The notes under the pieces are model-generated. The model saw nothing but the letters and a program-made list of their open reading frames with translations. It had not been told where the DNA came from and did no database searches. Positions 18,765 through 29,033 of a DNA stretch of 64,000 nucleotides are shown piece after piece. The position numbers and the translations under genes were made by a program. How positions within the stretch are numbered: the first letter of the stretch is position 1; the number at the start of each line of letters is the position of its first letter. The DNA is from Marichromatium gracile. GTDB taxonomy: Bacteria; Pseudomonadota; Gammaproteobacteria; Chromatiales; Chromatiaceae. The stretch spans positions 1 through 64,000 of the forward strand of contig NZ_SMDC01000002.1 in the NCBI RefSeq assembly GCF_004343155.1, in the 5' to 3' direction.

Positions 18765-19619
18765 TCACTTGTTCTTGTGGTCCTGGTTGACCTTGTAAGC
18801 GTCCCTGATGTTGGTTGCGATCAGGCCGTCTTTCTGCTCGCTCGGCTGGAGGTAGAACTCGAACACGAAATCCCGACTCATCAGGTGTCTGTCCTCGATC
18901 CCGTGATCGACCTCGCTCTTGTGGAAGAACACCGAGCTATAGGGGGATTGTGGGTTGCGGGTGTCGGTGACCCACAGATCGGCGGAGATCCGGTTGAGTA
19001 CCCGCATGAAACCGTAGCCCTTGTCCTTCAGCCAGTTGACGCAGACGCCGCGCACGCACGAGCCGGCCTCGCCCCACTGATTGTCCTTCTCGTAGTGGAT
19101 CGGCAGCAGGTCGGGGATGGTAAAGCCTGAGTAGAAGGCGTCGACCTGTTGCTGCAGCTCCTCCGAGATGTGCTTGAAGCCGATCAGCTCGACCCGGCAC
19201 CCCTGGTTCTGCAGTGCCCGCACCAGCGGGAGGAAGTCGCCGTCTCCGGTGACCAGCAGGATGTGGTCGAGTCGCTCGGCCTGCAGCATGGCATCGACAG
19301 CCAGGTCGAGATCGGCATCGGCCTTGCTGTTGGTGATGTTGCCGTCTTCGTCGCGATAGTGACGCACGTGCTTGAGGTTGACCTTGTAGCCGAACTCCCG
19401 GATCAGCTGATGGTACTCATGACACTTGCGCTTGTAGTCCTCGTCACCATCCTTGTCCGCGCGCTCGATATCATAGGCGATATAGGTGTTGAGGCGCTGC
19501 AGTCTCCCTCCTTCGCGCGCGGCAAACCGTCTCAGCACATCGTAGCGCATCTGGTAGCCGCCGTTGTAGCGGATGTTTTCCGCGTCGATGAAGACACCGA
19601 CCCTGGGTTGTGGGCTCAT
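18765..19619 (-). CDS. NYN-domain protein with C-terminal cold-shock-like domain
   Basis: A 284-residue soluble protein. The N-terminal NYN/DUF88 (LabA-like, PIN-fold) domain spans about 5-165 and keeps the acidic residues of a predicted metal-dependent RNase: FIDAENI, DADLDLAVDAM and TGDGDFLPLVRAL. From about 185 the sequence WLKDKGYGFMRV, followed by VFFHKSEV, resembles a cold-shock (RNA-binding) domain with a longer insert. The pairing predicts an RNA-binding nuclease, though no substrate can be named. I start at MSPQPRVGVFIDAEN; a longer upstream frame lacks similarity. It is 94 nt upstream of pilB and may or may not share its transcript. Confidence 0.8.
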   Translation of the reverse strand: MSPQPRVGVFIDAENIRYNGGYQMRYDVLRRFAAREGGRLQRLNTYIAYDIERADKDGDEDYKRKCHEYHQLIREFGYKVNLKHVRHYRDEDGNITNSKADADLDLAVDAMLQAERLDHILLVTGDGDFLPLVRALQNQGCRVELIGFKHISEELQQQVDAFYSGFTIPDLLPIHYEKDNQWGEAGSCVRGVCVNWLKDKGYGFMRVLNRISADLWVTDTRNPQSPYSSVFFHKSEVDHGIEDRHLMSRDFVFEFYLQPSEQKDGLIATNIRDAYKVNQDHKNK

Positions 19620-20092
19620 GTTGGATGGTTTGCTCGTTGTCTCGACCAACTGTTTGAATGGTCTCAGGTGTGAGTGCTGAGTCCCTTCGTGGACGCCGGG
19701 CACGGCGCTTGGGTGCATCCGTGAAGTCGCCCTGCAAAGCGGCGAGGGTATGGTGGACGACCCGCTGCGGTGAGAGGCCGCTGGAGGCCTGTGACCGTGA
19801 TGCCGGGTGAGGGCGCGGCTGGTTCGGGACGGCAAGACGCCATCCGCCCCCGAGTCACCTCCGCGGGCTCGGGGATGCTTCCAGGGTGCCTGGCACCCGG
19901 GTGCATCGGGTCACAGCGCAGGGGCTGGGGTCGTGCCCCGAGGGGCGGTCGTCCAACTGGGCAGACGGACCGATGGTGTGGTGTTTGCTCGAATGAATCA
20001 AGACGGCGTCCGGCAATCGTGTTCCCGGACGCCGCCCCGAACGCGCCCGGTGCTCCCGGGCGCGGCGCGTCCATGCGCCTCGGCGGCGGTCC
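19620..20092. other. Intergenic region with two hairpins, no gene seen
   Basis: This stretch lies between the acs stop and the NYN gene. Two GC-rich stem-loops occur on the acs side. One is CGCGCCCGG / CCGGGCGCG at 20042-20064 and the other is GGCGTCCGG / CCGGACGCC at 20005-20033. Read on the minus strand the second is followed by GTCTTGATT, a weak T-rich stretch, so they may end the acs transcript. The rest should contain the promoter of the NYN gene, but no clear hexamer pair was found. Short open frames here have no gene character. Confidence 0.5.
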
Positions 20093-22039
<1,947 letters not shown>

Positions 22040-22289
22040 GGATGTCGTCTCCTCTTATCGTGGTCTCTTCTTGTAGGGTGATTCGGTGCCGGCGAACTGC
22101 TTGAAGCAGCGTCGATACCGTGAGGCCGGCGTCTTGTTGTGGGCACATGGTAAACGGTCACACCTGAGGCATCTAGCCATTCGCTGGGGCGCGTCTGTCA
22201 TGTGCTCCAGCGCGGATGACGATCGTGGACCCTTGCGCGATGTCATGTTCCTTTCGTGTTCTCTGCCTCGCCACTGTCTCGTCCCGGAC

Positions 22290-22967
22290 TCAGCACAGAA
22301 AGGTGCCGAGCGCCACCCCCTTGCCGTCGTCGCGGTAGGCAGCCTGGGCGAGGAACAGCTCGGCGGCGGCGAGCGCGTCGCCGAGCGCGTCGTGGGCGCC
22401 GTGACGGGGCAGGTTGTAGCGGTCGCAGAGCGCGTAGAGACGCAGGTCCGAGCCGCGAAAGGGGATCTGGCGACGCTCGAAGGTGCGATGCGCCAGCACC
22501 TGAGTATCGACCACCGGGGTCAGCAGCCCCTGGCGCCACAGTCGTCTGCAGGCGCTCGACAGGAAGCCGAGCTCGATGCTGGCGTGGTGCGCGATCAGCA
22601 CCCGTCCGGCGAGCGCCGCGAGCAGCTCGGCGAGGACCGGCTCGAGCTCGCCGCCGCAGGCCGCCTGATCGTCGGTGATCTGATGGATCACCGCGCTGGC
22701 CTCGGGGATCGCGCCGCCGACGCGCACCAGATGACGGCGCGCGGTGGCGAGGTCGATGGCCGCGCCGCGTACCACCACATGGCCGACGCTGAGGATCTGG
22801 TCGTTGCGCGGATCGAGTCCGGTGGTCTCGAGGTCCACCGCGAGATACTCGACCTCGCGCCAGTCGGTGCGTGGGCGTGGCGTCGGCTGGGCGAGGTGCT
22901 CGCGCAGCGGCCCCTGGGGCGCGCGGCGCAGTCGCCAGCGCCGGCGCCATTCGATCAGTCCTGGCAT
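22290..22967 (-). CDS. DEDDh 3'-5' exonuclease, DnaQ-like
   Basis: A 225-residue protein of the DNA polymerase III epsilon/RNase T superfamily. Exo I is LAVDLETTGLDPRND near 43-57, Exo II lies in LIAHHASIELGFL (with Ile-Glu in place of the usual Phe-Asp), and Exo III in GAHDALGDALAAAELFL. It begins 10 nt after the DUF294 gene. The pair DUF294 plus exonuclease beside the symporter and acs recurs in many proteobacteria. Its substrate is unknown; a nucleotide or signalling-RNA turnover role is only an inference. The change at Exo II, where an acidic residue is shifted by one, deserves alignment. Confidence 0.85.
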   Translation of the reverse strand: MPGLIEWRRRWRLRRAPQGPLREHLAQPTPRPRTDWREVEYLAVDLETTGLDPRNDQILSVGHVVVRGAAIDLATARRHLVRVGGAIPEASAVIHQITDDQAACGGELEPVLAELLAALAGRVLIAHHASIELGFLSSACRRLWRQGLLTPVVDTQVLAHRTFERRQIPFRGSDLRLYALCDRYNLPRHGAHDALGDALAAAELFLAQAAYRDDGKGVALGTFLC

Positions 22968-22976
22968 CCGGCGTCC

Positions 22977-24836
22977 TCAGGTGAAGCGGCCCGCCTGATG
23001 GCGTTGTCCGAGTGACTCCTGCATGGTGTTGATCAGCAGGAAGGCGTCCTTGAGATGACCGCGTTCGAGCGGCGAGAGCTCGTCGGGCGAGAGGAAGTTG
23101 TCGGCCTTGGTGCCGTTGCGCAGTTGATGGGCCTGGTGGCGCATGCGCAGGGTGGCGATGAACTCCGAGGCATCGACCAGATTGGCCGCGCCGTCGCGGC
23201 TCAGCGCGCCGCACTCGGCCGCCGCGCGTAGTCGCTCGCGGGTGTTGGTCTCGGCGAGTCCGGCCGAGAGCGCATAGACCCGCGCCAGATCGATGATCGG
23301 CACGGTGCCGCGATGCTTGATGTCGAAGGTATGGTCGTGGTCGCCGCCGTGGATCAGCACGATGTTACGGAAGAAACCGAGCGGCGGGCGGTACTTGAGT
23401 GCGTTGGCGGCCATGTAGGCGATGAAGATGCGGTTGGCGCGGGTGCGCTCGAGCATGCGCTGCTGCAGCGGCTCGAACAGGCCCGCCGGGTCGTGCAGCG
23501 GGCGCAGGTCGAAGAACACGCTGGCGAGCATCAGCGCCAGCGGCTCGGGTTTGACGATCCAGGTGGCGAAATAGTCGTGCCAGACCCGCAGTGGTTGGCG
23601 CCACTTGGGGTTGGAGGCCATCACGTCGCCCGGGCAGTAGATGAAGCCGCAGGCGTGCAGACCGTCGTTGACGAAGCGGGCGAGTGCGGCGAAGTAGGCG
23701 TCGTGCTCGGGGCCGGCCTCGTCGGCGAGCAGCAGGGCATTGTCCTGATCGGAGTGCGAGGACTGCTCGCGCCTGGCCTGGGAGCCGCCGACCATCCAGC
23801 AGTAGGGGACCGGCGGCGCGCCGAGTTCGGCCTCGGCCAGCTTTAGGAGGCGCCGGGTGATGGCGTCGGTGATGGTGCTGATCGCCTGCCCGGTCTGGTT
23901 GGCGGTGGCCCCGGCGGTGACCAGGTGGACCTGCAACTCGGGGATGCGCGAGCCGATCTCCACCAGGGTCTCGAGGGACTCGGCGCGATGGATGTCGCCG
24001 ACCAGATAGACGGCGTTGGCGCTCTGGAAGCGGGTCAGGTCGGTGCTCGAGACCAGTCCCATCACCCGCCCGCGCTCGATCACCGGGAGGTGATGGACGT
24101 TGAGCCGGGTCATGGTCAGCAGTGCCTCGAAGCCCAGGGTGTCGGGTTCGATGCTGTGCAGTCGCTCGGTCATGATCTCGCGCACCGGTCGCTCGCTCGA
24201 CAGCCCGGCGGCGAGACAGCGACTGCGCAGGTCGCGATCGGTGATCATCCCCGCCAGGTGCTCGCCCTCCATGATCAGCAGCGAGGAGACGCGGTGCTCG
24301 GACATGATCCCCGCCGCCTCGCGGATGCTGGTCTCCGGGCCGGTGCTGATCGGTGCGCGGTTGATCATGCTGCGCACCCGCACCGTCATCAGTCCGGTGC
24401 CCGCCGGCGGGGTGTCGCACACTACGTCGAGGGCCTTGCGCAGGCGGTTGGAGATCGACTGCTCGAAGTGTTCGGCGAAGCCGGCATGGCGCTCGCGCAA
24501 CGCCTGTAGTTCACCGCAGGGCAGGGCGTAGACCAGGGTGTCCTCGACGGCGGTGGCGCGGTAGTGATCGCCGTCGTCGCGACAGCGCAGGTCGTACAGA
24601 TCGCCCTCGGCGAGCTTGCCGATCAGTTCGTCATCGTCGTTGCGCAGCTCGATCGCGCCGCGTCGCAGGATATAGAGCCGGGGGCTGTCCTCGTCTTCCG
24701 GCGGAAAGGCGCTGTCACGACGGAAATAGCGTACCTGGAGGCGGCGCGGAAGCTGTACCAGCGCCTCCTCGGGCAGCTGGTCGAAGGGCGGCCGGCCGGC
24801 GAGGAATTCCTGGATCTCGATCAGTTCGATGTCCAT
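22977..24836 (-). CDS. Cyclic-nucleotide-binding/CBS/DUF294 nucleotidyltransferase-like protein
   Basis: A 619-residue cytoplasmic regulator. A cNMP-binding-like domain covers about 20-140 (the jelly-roll stretch AEGDLYDLRC). Two CBS domains lie at about 155-280 (SEHRVSSLLIMEGEHLAGMI and LNVHHLPVIERGRVMGLV). A DUF294 nucleotidyltransferase-like domain near 335-480 keeps GGSQARREQSSHSDQDNALL, with the G-S and D-x-D pattern of GlnD/GlnE-type transferases. A C-terminal helical DUF294_C domain follows. Relatives lie next to acetate symporters. It may modify or sense something tied to acetate or adenylate status, which is inference only. A terminator separates it from the symporter upstream. Confidence 0.88.
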   Translation of the reverse strand: MDIELIEIQEFLAGRPPFDQLPEEALVQLPRRLQVRYFRRDSAFPPEDEDSPRLYILRRGAIELRNDDDELIGKLAEGDLYDLRCRDDGDHYRATAVEDTLVYALPCGELQALRERHAGFAEHFEQSISNRLRKALDVVCDTPPAGTGLMTVRVRSMINRAPISTGPETSIREAAGIMSEHRVSSLLIMEGEHLAGMITDRDLRSRCLAAGLSSERPVREIMTERLHSIEPDTLGFEALLTMTRLNVHHLPVIERGRVMGLVSSTDLTRFQSANAVYLVGDIHRAESLETLVEIGSRIPELQVHLVTAGATANQTGQAISTITDAITRRLLKLAEAELGAPPVPYCWMVGGSQARREQSSHSDQDNALLLADEAGPEHDAYFAALARFVNDGLHACGFIYCPGDVMASNPKWRQPLRVWHDYFATWIVKPEPLALMLASVFFDLRPLHDPAGLFEPLQQRMLERTRANRIFIAYMAANALKYRPPLGFFRNIVLIHGGDHDHTFDIKHRGTVPIIDLARVYALSAGLAETNTRERLRAAAECGALSRDGAANLVDASEFIATLRMRHQAHQLRNGTKADNFLSPDELSPLERGHLKDAFLLINTMQESLGQRHQAGRFT

Positions 24837-24927
24837 GGTCGATGTCCCGTGCCCGTGATCTGAGTGGCTCGGCCGGGTGGTTGGCGGCGTGCGCCGGCCC
24901 GGCGTTGTCGGTGTCCGTGCTGGGCCG

Positions 24928-24980
24928 CCCTGTCGCAGGATGCCGCGACAGGGCGAAAAAGCCCCGCCGAAGCGGGGCTT
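24928..24980 (-). terminator. Intrinsic terminator after the symporter gene
   Basis: On the minus strand GCCCCGC, loop TTCG, GCGGGGC is followed by TTTTT (complement of 24960-24956). It lies about 35 nt after the symporter stop codon. A second perfect 9-bp stem (CCCTGTCGC / GCGACAGGG at 24928-24953) follows directly. The symporter-DUF4212 transcript probably ends here, so the DUF294 gene needs its own promoter or read-through. Confidence 0.85.
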
Positions 24981-25013
24981 GAGTCAACGCTCAGGGATTG
25001 AGCGCGGCGTCCA

Positions 25014-26819
25014 TCAATGGCCGCCGGCCTCGCCGGCGCCACGCGGGATGCGCACGTCCTCGACGAGGTGCTGGATGTGCTCCGGCGGCGGTGCCGTGAG
25101 CTTGGCGACGATGATGGCCACGGTGAAGTTGACCACCGCGCCGACCGCGCCGAAGGCGTTGGGCGAGATCCCGAAGAACCAGTCCTGACCCATGCCCATC
25201 TCGGGCATCAGGAAGGAGGTCCCGGGGACGAAGAAGATGCCCTTGTGCTGGAACACGTAGAGCAGGGTCACGGTGATACCGGCGATCATGCCTGCGACCG
25301 CCCCGGCCTTGTTCATCCGGGTGGCGAAGATCCCCATCATCAGCGCCGGGAACAGGGAGGAGGCGGCGAGCCCGAAGGCGATGGCCACGGTACCGGCGGC
25401 GAAGCCCGGCGGATTGAGGCCGAGATAGCCGGCGACCATGATCGCCACCAGCATCGACACGCGTCCGGCCATCAGCTCGTTCTTCTCCGAGATCTTCGGC
25501 ATCATCACGCCCTTGAGCAGGTCGTGGGAGATCGCCGAGGAGATCGCCAGCAGCAGTCCCGCTGCGGTTGAGAGCGCCGCGGCCAGACCACCGGCGACCA
25601 CCAGTGCGATCACCCAGGCCGGCAGGCCGGCGATCTCGGGGTTGGCGAGCACCATGATGTCGCGGTCGACCTTGACCATCTCGTTGCCGGCCCAGCCGTA
25701 GGACTCGGCCTCGGCGGCGAACTCGGGGTCGGCGTCGTTGTAGTACTGGATGCGACCGTCGCCGTTCTTGTCCTCGAACTGCAGCAGGCCGGTCTCCTCC
25801 CACTTCTTGAACCACTCGGGACGCTCGTCATAGAGCAGGTTGCCCTCGACGCTGCCGATCGGACCGATCTGGATGGTGTCCATCAGGTTGAGTCGCGCCA
25901 TGGCGCCGACGGCCGGGGCGGTGGTGTAGAGCAGGGCGATGAAGACCAGCGCCCAGCCGGCCGAATAGCGCGCGTCACGCACCTTGGGCACGGTGAAGAA
26001 GCGGATGATGACGTGCGGCAGACCGGCGGTGCCGATCATCAGCGACAGGGTGTAGGCGAACATGTTCAGGGAGTTGCCCATGGTCTGGGTGGTGTACTCC
26101 TTGAACCCGAGGTCGGTGACCACCTGATCGAGCTTGTCGAGCAGCGACATGCCGGTGGCGACACCGTTCTGAATGTATTCGCTGCCGAGCCCCAGCTGGG
26201 GCAGCGGGTTGCCGGTGAGATTGAGCGAGATGAACACCGCCGGCACGGTGTAGGCGAAGATCATTACCACATACTGGGCGATCTGGGTATAGGTAATACC
26301 CTTCATGCCGCCGAGCACGGCGTAGATGGCGACGATGCCCATACCGATATAGAGACCGGTGTCGTAGGGCACCTCGAGGAAACGCGAGAAGGCCACGCCG
26401 ATCCCCTTCATCTGGCCGATGACATAGGTGATCGAGGCGAGGATCAGACAGATGACCGCGACGATGCGCGCCGACTGCGAGTAGTAACGATCACCGATGA
26501 ACTCGGGCACGGTGAACTTGCCGAACTTGCGCAGATAGGGTGCGAGCAGCAGCGCCAGCAGCACATAGCCGCCGGTCCAGCCCATCAGGAAGACGGATGC
26601 GCCATAGCCGTTGAAGGCGATCAGCCCGGCCATGGAGATGAAGGATGCCGCCGACATCCAGTCGGCGCCGGTGGCCATGCCGTTGGCAACCGGGTGAACG
26701 CCGCCGCCGGCGACGTAGAACTCGCCGGTGCTACCGGCGCGGGCCCAGATGGCGATGCCGATGTACAACGCAAAGGTCGCGCCGACAACGCCGTAGGTCC
26801 ACATATCAAGAGGCGTCAT
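25014..26819 (-). CDS. Sodium:solute symporter, VC_2705 family
   Basis: A 601-residue inner-membrane transporter of the SSS family with about 13 hydrophobic segments. It begins with LDMWTYGVVGATFALYIGIA. Family sequences include AGGGVHPVANGMATGADWMS and AASFISMAGLI near the N-terminus, and SAISHDLLKGV further in. A long hydrophilic insert around 315-385 (EDKNGDGRIQYYND) is typical of this subfamily and missing in E. coli ActP. Relatives pair with DUF4212 and sit by acs, so acetate or another short carboxylate is the likely substrate. DUF4212 starts the operon 12 nt upstream. Confidence 0.9.
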   Translation of the reverse strand: MTPLDMWTYGVVGATFALYIGIAIWARAGSTGEFYVAGGGVHPVANGMATGADWMSAASFISMAGLIAFNGYGASVFLMGWTGGYVLLALLLAPYLRKFGKFTVPEFIGDRYYSQSARIVAVICLILASITYVIGQMKGIGVAFSRFLEVPYDTGLYIGMGIVAIYAVLGGMKGITYTQIAQYVVMIFAYTVPAVFISLNLTGNPLPQLGLGSEYIQNGVATGMSLLDKLDQVVTDLGFKEYTTQTMGNSLNMFAYTLSLMIGTAGLPHVIIRFFTVPKVRDARYSAGWALVFIALLYTTAPAVGAMARLNLMDTIQIGPIGSVEGNLLYDERPEWFKKWEETGLLQFEDKNGDGRIQYYNDADPEFAAEAESYGWAGNEMVKVDRDIMVLANPEIAGLPAWVIALVVAGGLAAALSTAAGLLLAISSAISHDLLKGVMMPKISEKNELMAGRVSMLVAIMVAGYLGLNPPGFAAGTVAIAFGLAASSLFPALMMGIFATRMNKAGAVAGMIAGITVTLLYVFQHKGIFFVPGTSFLMPEMGMGQDWFFGISPNAFGAVGAVVNFTVAIIVAKLTAPPPEHIQHLVEDVRIPRGAGEAGGH

Positions 26820-26831
26820 GATCTGTGCTCC

Positions 26832-27089
26832 TTACTCTTCGCCGACGTCGAACTTCTTGTCGAGCCTGTTCATGTTCGCCGCATAGACGAAGATCAGTAC
26901 CACGAAGGTATAGATCGAGCCTTGCTGGGCGAACCAGAAGCCGAGCTTGTAGCCCCCAAGGGAAATGGCATTCAGGGGTTCGACGAGGATGATCCCGAAC
27001 CCATACGAGACCACGAACCAGATGGTCAGCAGTACCGCCAGCAGGCGTAGATTCGCCCGCCAGTAATCTGCCCGTTTTTCAGGTGTCAT
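26832..27089 (-). CDS. DUF4212 small membrane subunit of the symporter
   Basis: An 85-residue protein with two hydrophobic helices (LLAVLLTIWFVVSYGFGIIL and IYTFVVLIFVYAANMNRL), as in the DUF4212/VC_2706 family. It resembles YjcH, which accompanies ActP in E. coli. The start MTPEKRADYWRANLRL matches the family; the longer frame upstream does not. It is 12 nt upstream of the symporter gene and probably works with it in the membrane. Confidence 0.9.
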   Translation of the reverse strand: MTPEKRADYWRANLRLLAVLLTIWFVVSYGFGIILVEPLNAISLGGYKLGFWFAQQGSIYTFVVLIFVYAANMNRLDKKFDVGEE

Positions 27090-27632
27090 TTCGATGTCAC
27101 TCCGTAATCGACAAGTGGATTGCGTAATTGCTCGGGGTGACGGGGCGTTGACCGGCAGCCGCGCGCAAGCACGGGCCCGATGGTCAGACCGCGACAGATG
27201 CCCCCTCATTCTCTTTCTTCTAGTGTGTGTGTGCCGTATCTGTCAGTTCAGGCGCACGCTTTGCATTGTCTGGTTGCCTTTGCCGCAATGTCAACGATTC
27301 GAAGTGACATCGGATTCAATGGTGATCATTGTGACGCGGGTGCAGCATTCATCACGGCACGCTGGTGATCGTGGCCGAGACCACGCCACGGTTGCCAAGC
27401 GTGGCCAGGTTTTTTACTCTCAACCATTTCCCCGGCGTTCGCTGGGAGCAGGGGACGGACTGCACCGCGCCCGCTCCTCCGAGCACGCTCCGGGCACGCC
27501 GCCTCGCCACCACCGGGGTGTCTGCCCGTCTCGTCCATCGTCTCCCGACGCCTGCACGGAGCGCACGTCCGAGGCCGCGCGCGGGTGCCGGCGCCCGCTC
27601 GTCTACAGCAACCAGTCAATACAGAGAACGAG
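27090..27632. other. Divergent control region between DUF4212 and thrC
   Basis: This 543-nt stretch separates the symporter operon (minus) from thrC (plus). Its base composition is more AT-rich than its neighbours, especially near 27200-27430. It holds one good minus-strand promoter (listed separately). For thrC I see only T-rich patches (TTTTTTACTCTC near 27411) without a clear promoter pair, and no leader peptide rich in threonine codons. Open frames through it are not credible genes. Confidence 0.5.
27265..27294 (-). promoter_or_regulatory. Candidate sigma-70 promoter for the symporter operon
   Basis: The minus strand reads TTGACA (27294-27289), an 18-nt spacer, then GACAAT (27270-27265). 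Transcription would start near 27258, leaving a leader of about 170 nt before DUF4212. The -35 is perfect and the -10 is fair. Confidence 0.4.
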
Positions 27633-29033
27633 ATGCACTACTTGAGTACCCGCGGGGGTGTCACCTCCATCGGTTTCGCCGACGCGGTCACCATGGGCCT
27701 GGCCACCGACGGTGGTCTGCTGGTCCCGGCCGAGTTGCCCCGGGTCGATGCCGCGACCCTGCGTGCCTGGTCGCAGTTGAGCTTTCAGGAACTCGCCCTC
27801 GAGGTGTTCACCCCCTTCGTCGGCGATGAGATCCCGCGCGAGGACCTGCGCGCGCTGATCGATCGCTCCTATGCCGGTTTCTCCCACCCCGAGGTCACCC
27901 CGGTGGTCGAGGCCGGCGGGGCGCGCATCCTCGAGCTCTTCCATGGCCCCACCGCCGCGTTCAAGGACGTGGCGCTGCAGTTTCTCGGCAATCTCTTCGA
28001 ATACCTGCTGGCGCGTGACGGCGGTGAGCTCAACATCGTCGGCGCCACCTCGGGCGATACCGGCTCGGCGGCGATCTACGGGGTGCGCGGCAAGGCGCGC
28101 ATCCGGGTCTTCATCCTCCACCCCAAGGGCCGGGTGTCGCCGATCCAAGCGCGCCAGATGACCACGGTGCTCGACGACAACGTGCACAACATCGCCGTCG
28201 AGGGGACCTTTGACGACGCCCAGCGCATCGTCAAGACGCTGTTCAGCGACCTGCCGTTCAAGCGCAGCCACCACCTCGGCGCGGTCAACTCGATCAACTG
28301 GGCGCGGATCCTCGCCCAGATGGTCTACTACTTCTACGCCTGGGGTCGGGTCAGCGGCGGCGATCCCGAGCGCGCGGTCAGCTTCTCCGTGCCCACCGGC
28401 AACTTCGGCGACGTCTTCGCCGGCTATCTCGCCCGCCGCATGGGGCTGCCGGTGCGCCGGCTGGTGATCGCCACCAACCGCAACGACATCCTCACCCGCT
28501 TCGTCGACAGCGGGGTCTACGCCGCCGAGTCGCAGGTCCACCGCACCCTCAGCCCGGCGATGGACATCCAGCTCGCCTCCAACTTCGAGCGCTATCTCTA
28601 CTTCCTCCACGACGGCGACTGCGCACGGGTGCGCGCGCTGTTCGAGGGGCTGCGTGAGCACGGTCGCATCGAACTCGACGCCGAGCGCCACGCGCGGGTG
28701 CGCGCCGACTTCGACGCCCGCGCCGCGAGCGACGCCGAGACCCTGGAGCAGATCCGCGCCAGCTACGAGTGCGACGGCTATATCTGCTGCCCGCACACCG
28801 CCGTCGGCCTCCATGCCGCGCGTGGCATGGACGACGCCATCTGCCTGGCCACCGCGCATCCGGCCAAGTTCAACGAGGCCGTCGAGCAGGCGATCGGCCA
28901 GGGCGCGCCACTGCCGCCGTCGCTGCAGGGGTTGATGGAGCGCGAGCAGCGCTGTGTCGAGCTGCCGGCCACGGTCGAGGCGATCAAGGCCGAGATCGAG
29001 CGCACCCTCGCCGCCACGGGGGCGGGTGCATGA
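27633..29033 (+). CDS. thrC: Threonine synthase
   Basis: A PLP enzyme that converts O-phosphohomoserine to threonine. At 466 residues it is the long type II form found in many gammaproteobacteria. Signatures are MHYLSTRGG at the N-terminus, the PLP lysine in HGPTAAFKDVALQFLG near 110, and GATSGDTGSAAI. FSVPTGNFGDVFAGY follows further in. The start ATG at 27633 matches the family N-terminus; 16 residues upstream in frame are not conserved. The stop overlaps the next start (ATGA), so the LeuA-like gene is translationally coupled. No thrA or thrB is nearby. Confidence 0.96.
   Translation: MHYLSTRGGVTSIGFADAVTMGLATDGGLLVPAELPRVDAATLRAWSQLSFQELALEVFTPFVGDEIPREDLRALIDRSYAGFSHPEVTPVVEAGGARILELFHGPTAAFKDVALQFLGNLFEYLLARDGGELNIVGATSGDTGSAAIYGVRGKARIRVFILHPKGRVSPIQARQMTTVLDDNVHNIAVEGTFDDAQRIVKTLFSDLPFKRSHHLGAVNSINWARILAQMVYYFYAWGRVSGGDPERAVSFSVPTGNFGDVFAGYLARRMGLPVRRLVIATNRNDILTRFVDSGVYAAESQVHRTLSPAMDIQLASNFERYLYFLHDGDCARVRALFEGLREHGRIELDAERHARVRADFDARAASDAETLEQIRASYECDGYICCPHTAVGLHAARGMDDAICLATAHPAKFNEAVEQAIGQGAPLPPSLQGLMEREQRCVELPATVEAIKAEIERTLAATGAGA

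Noticed and set aside
27210-27632. Threonine attenuator before thrC
   Set aside because: No short peptide rich in Thr or Ile codons and no terminator hairpin with T-run was found just before thrC.
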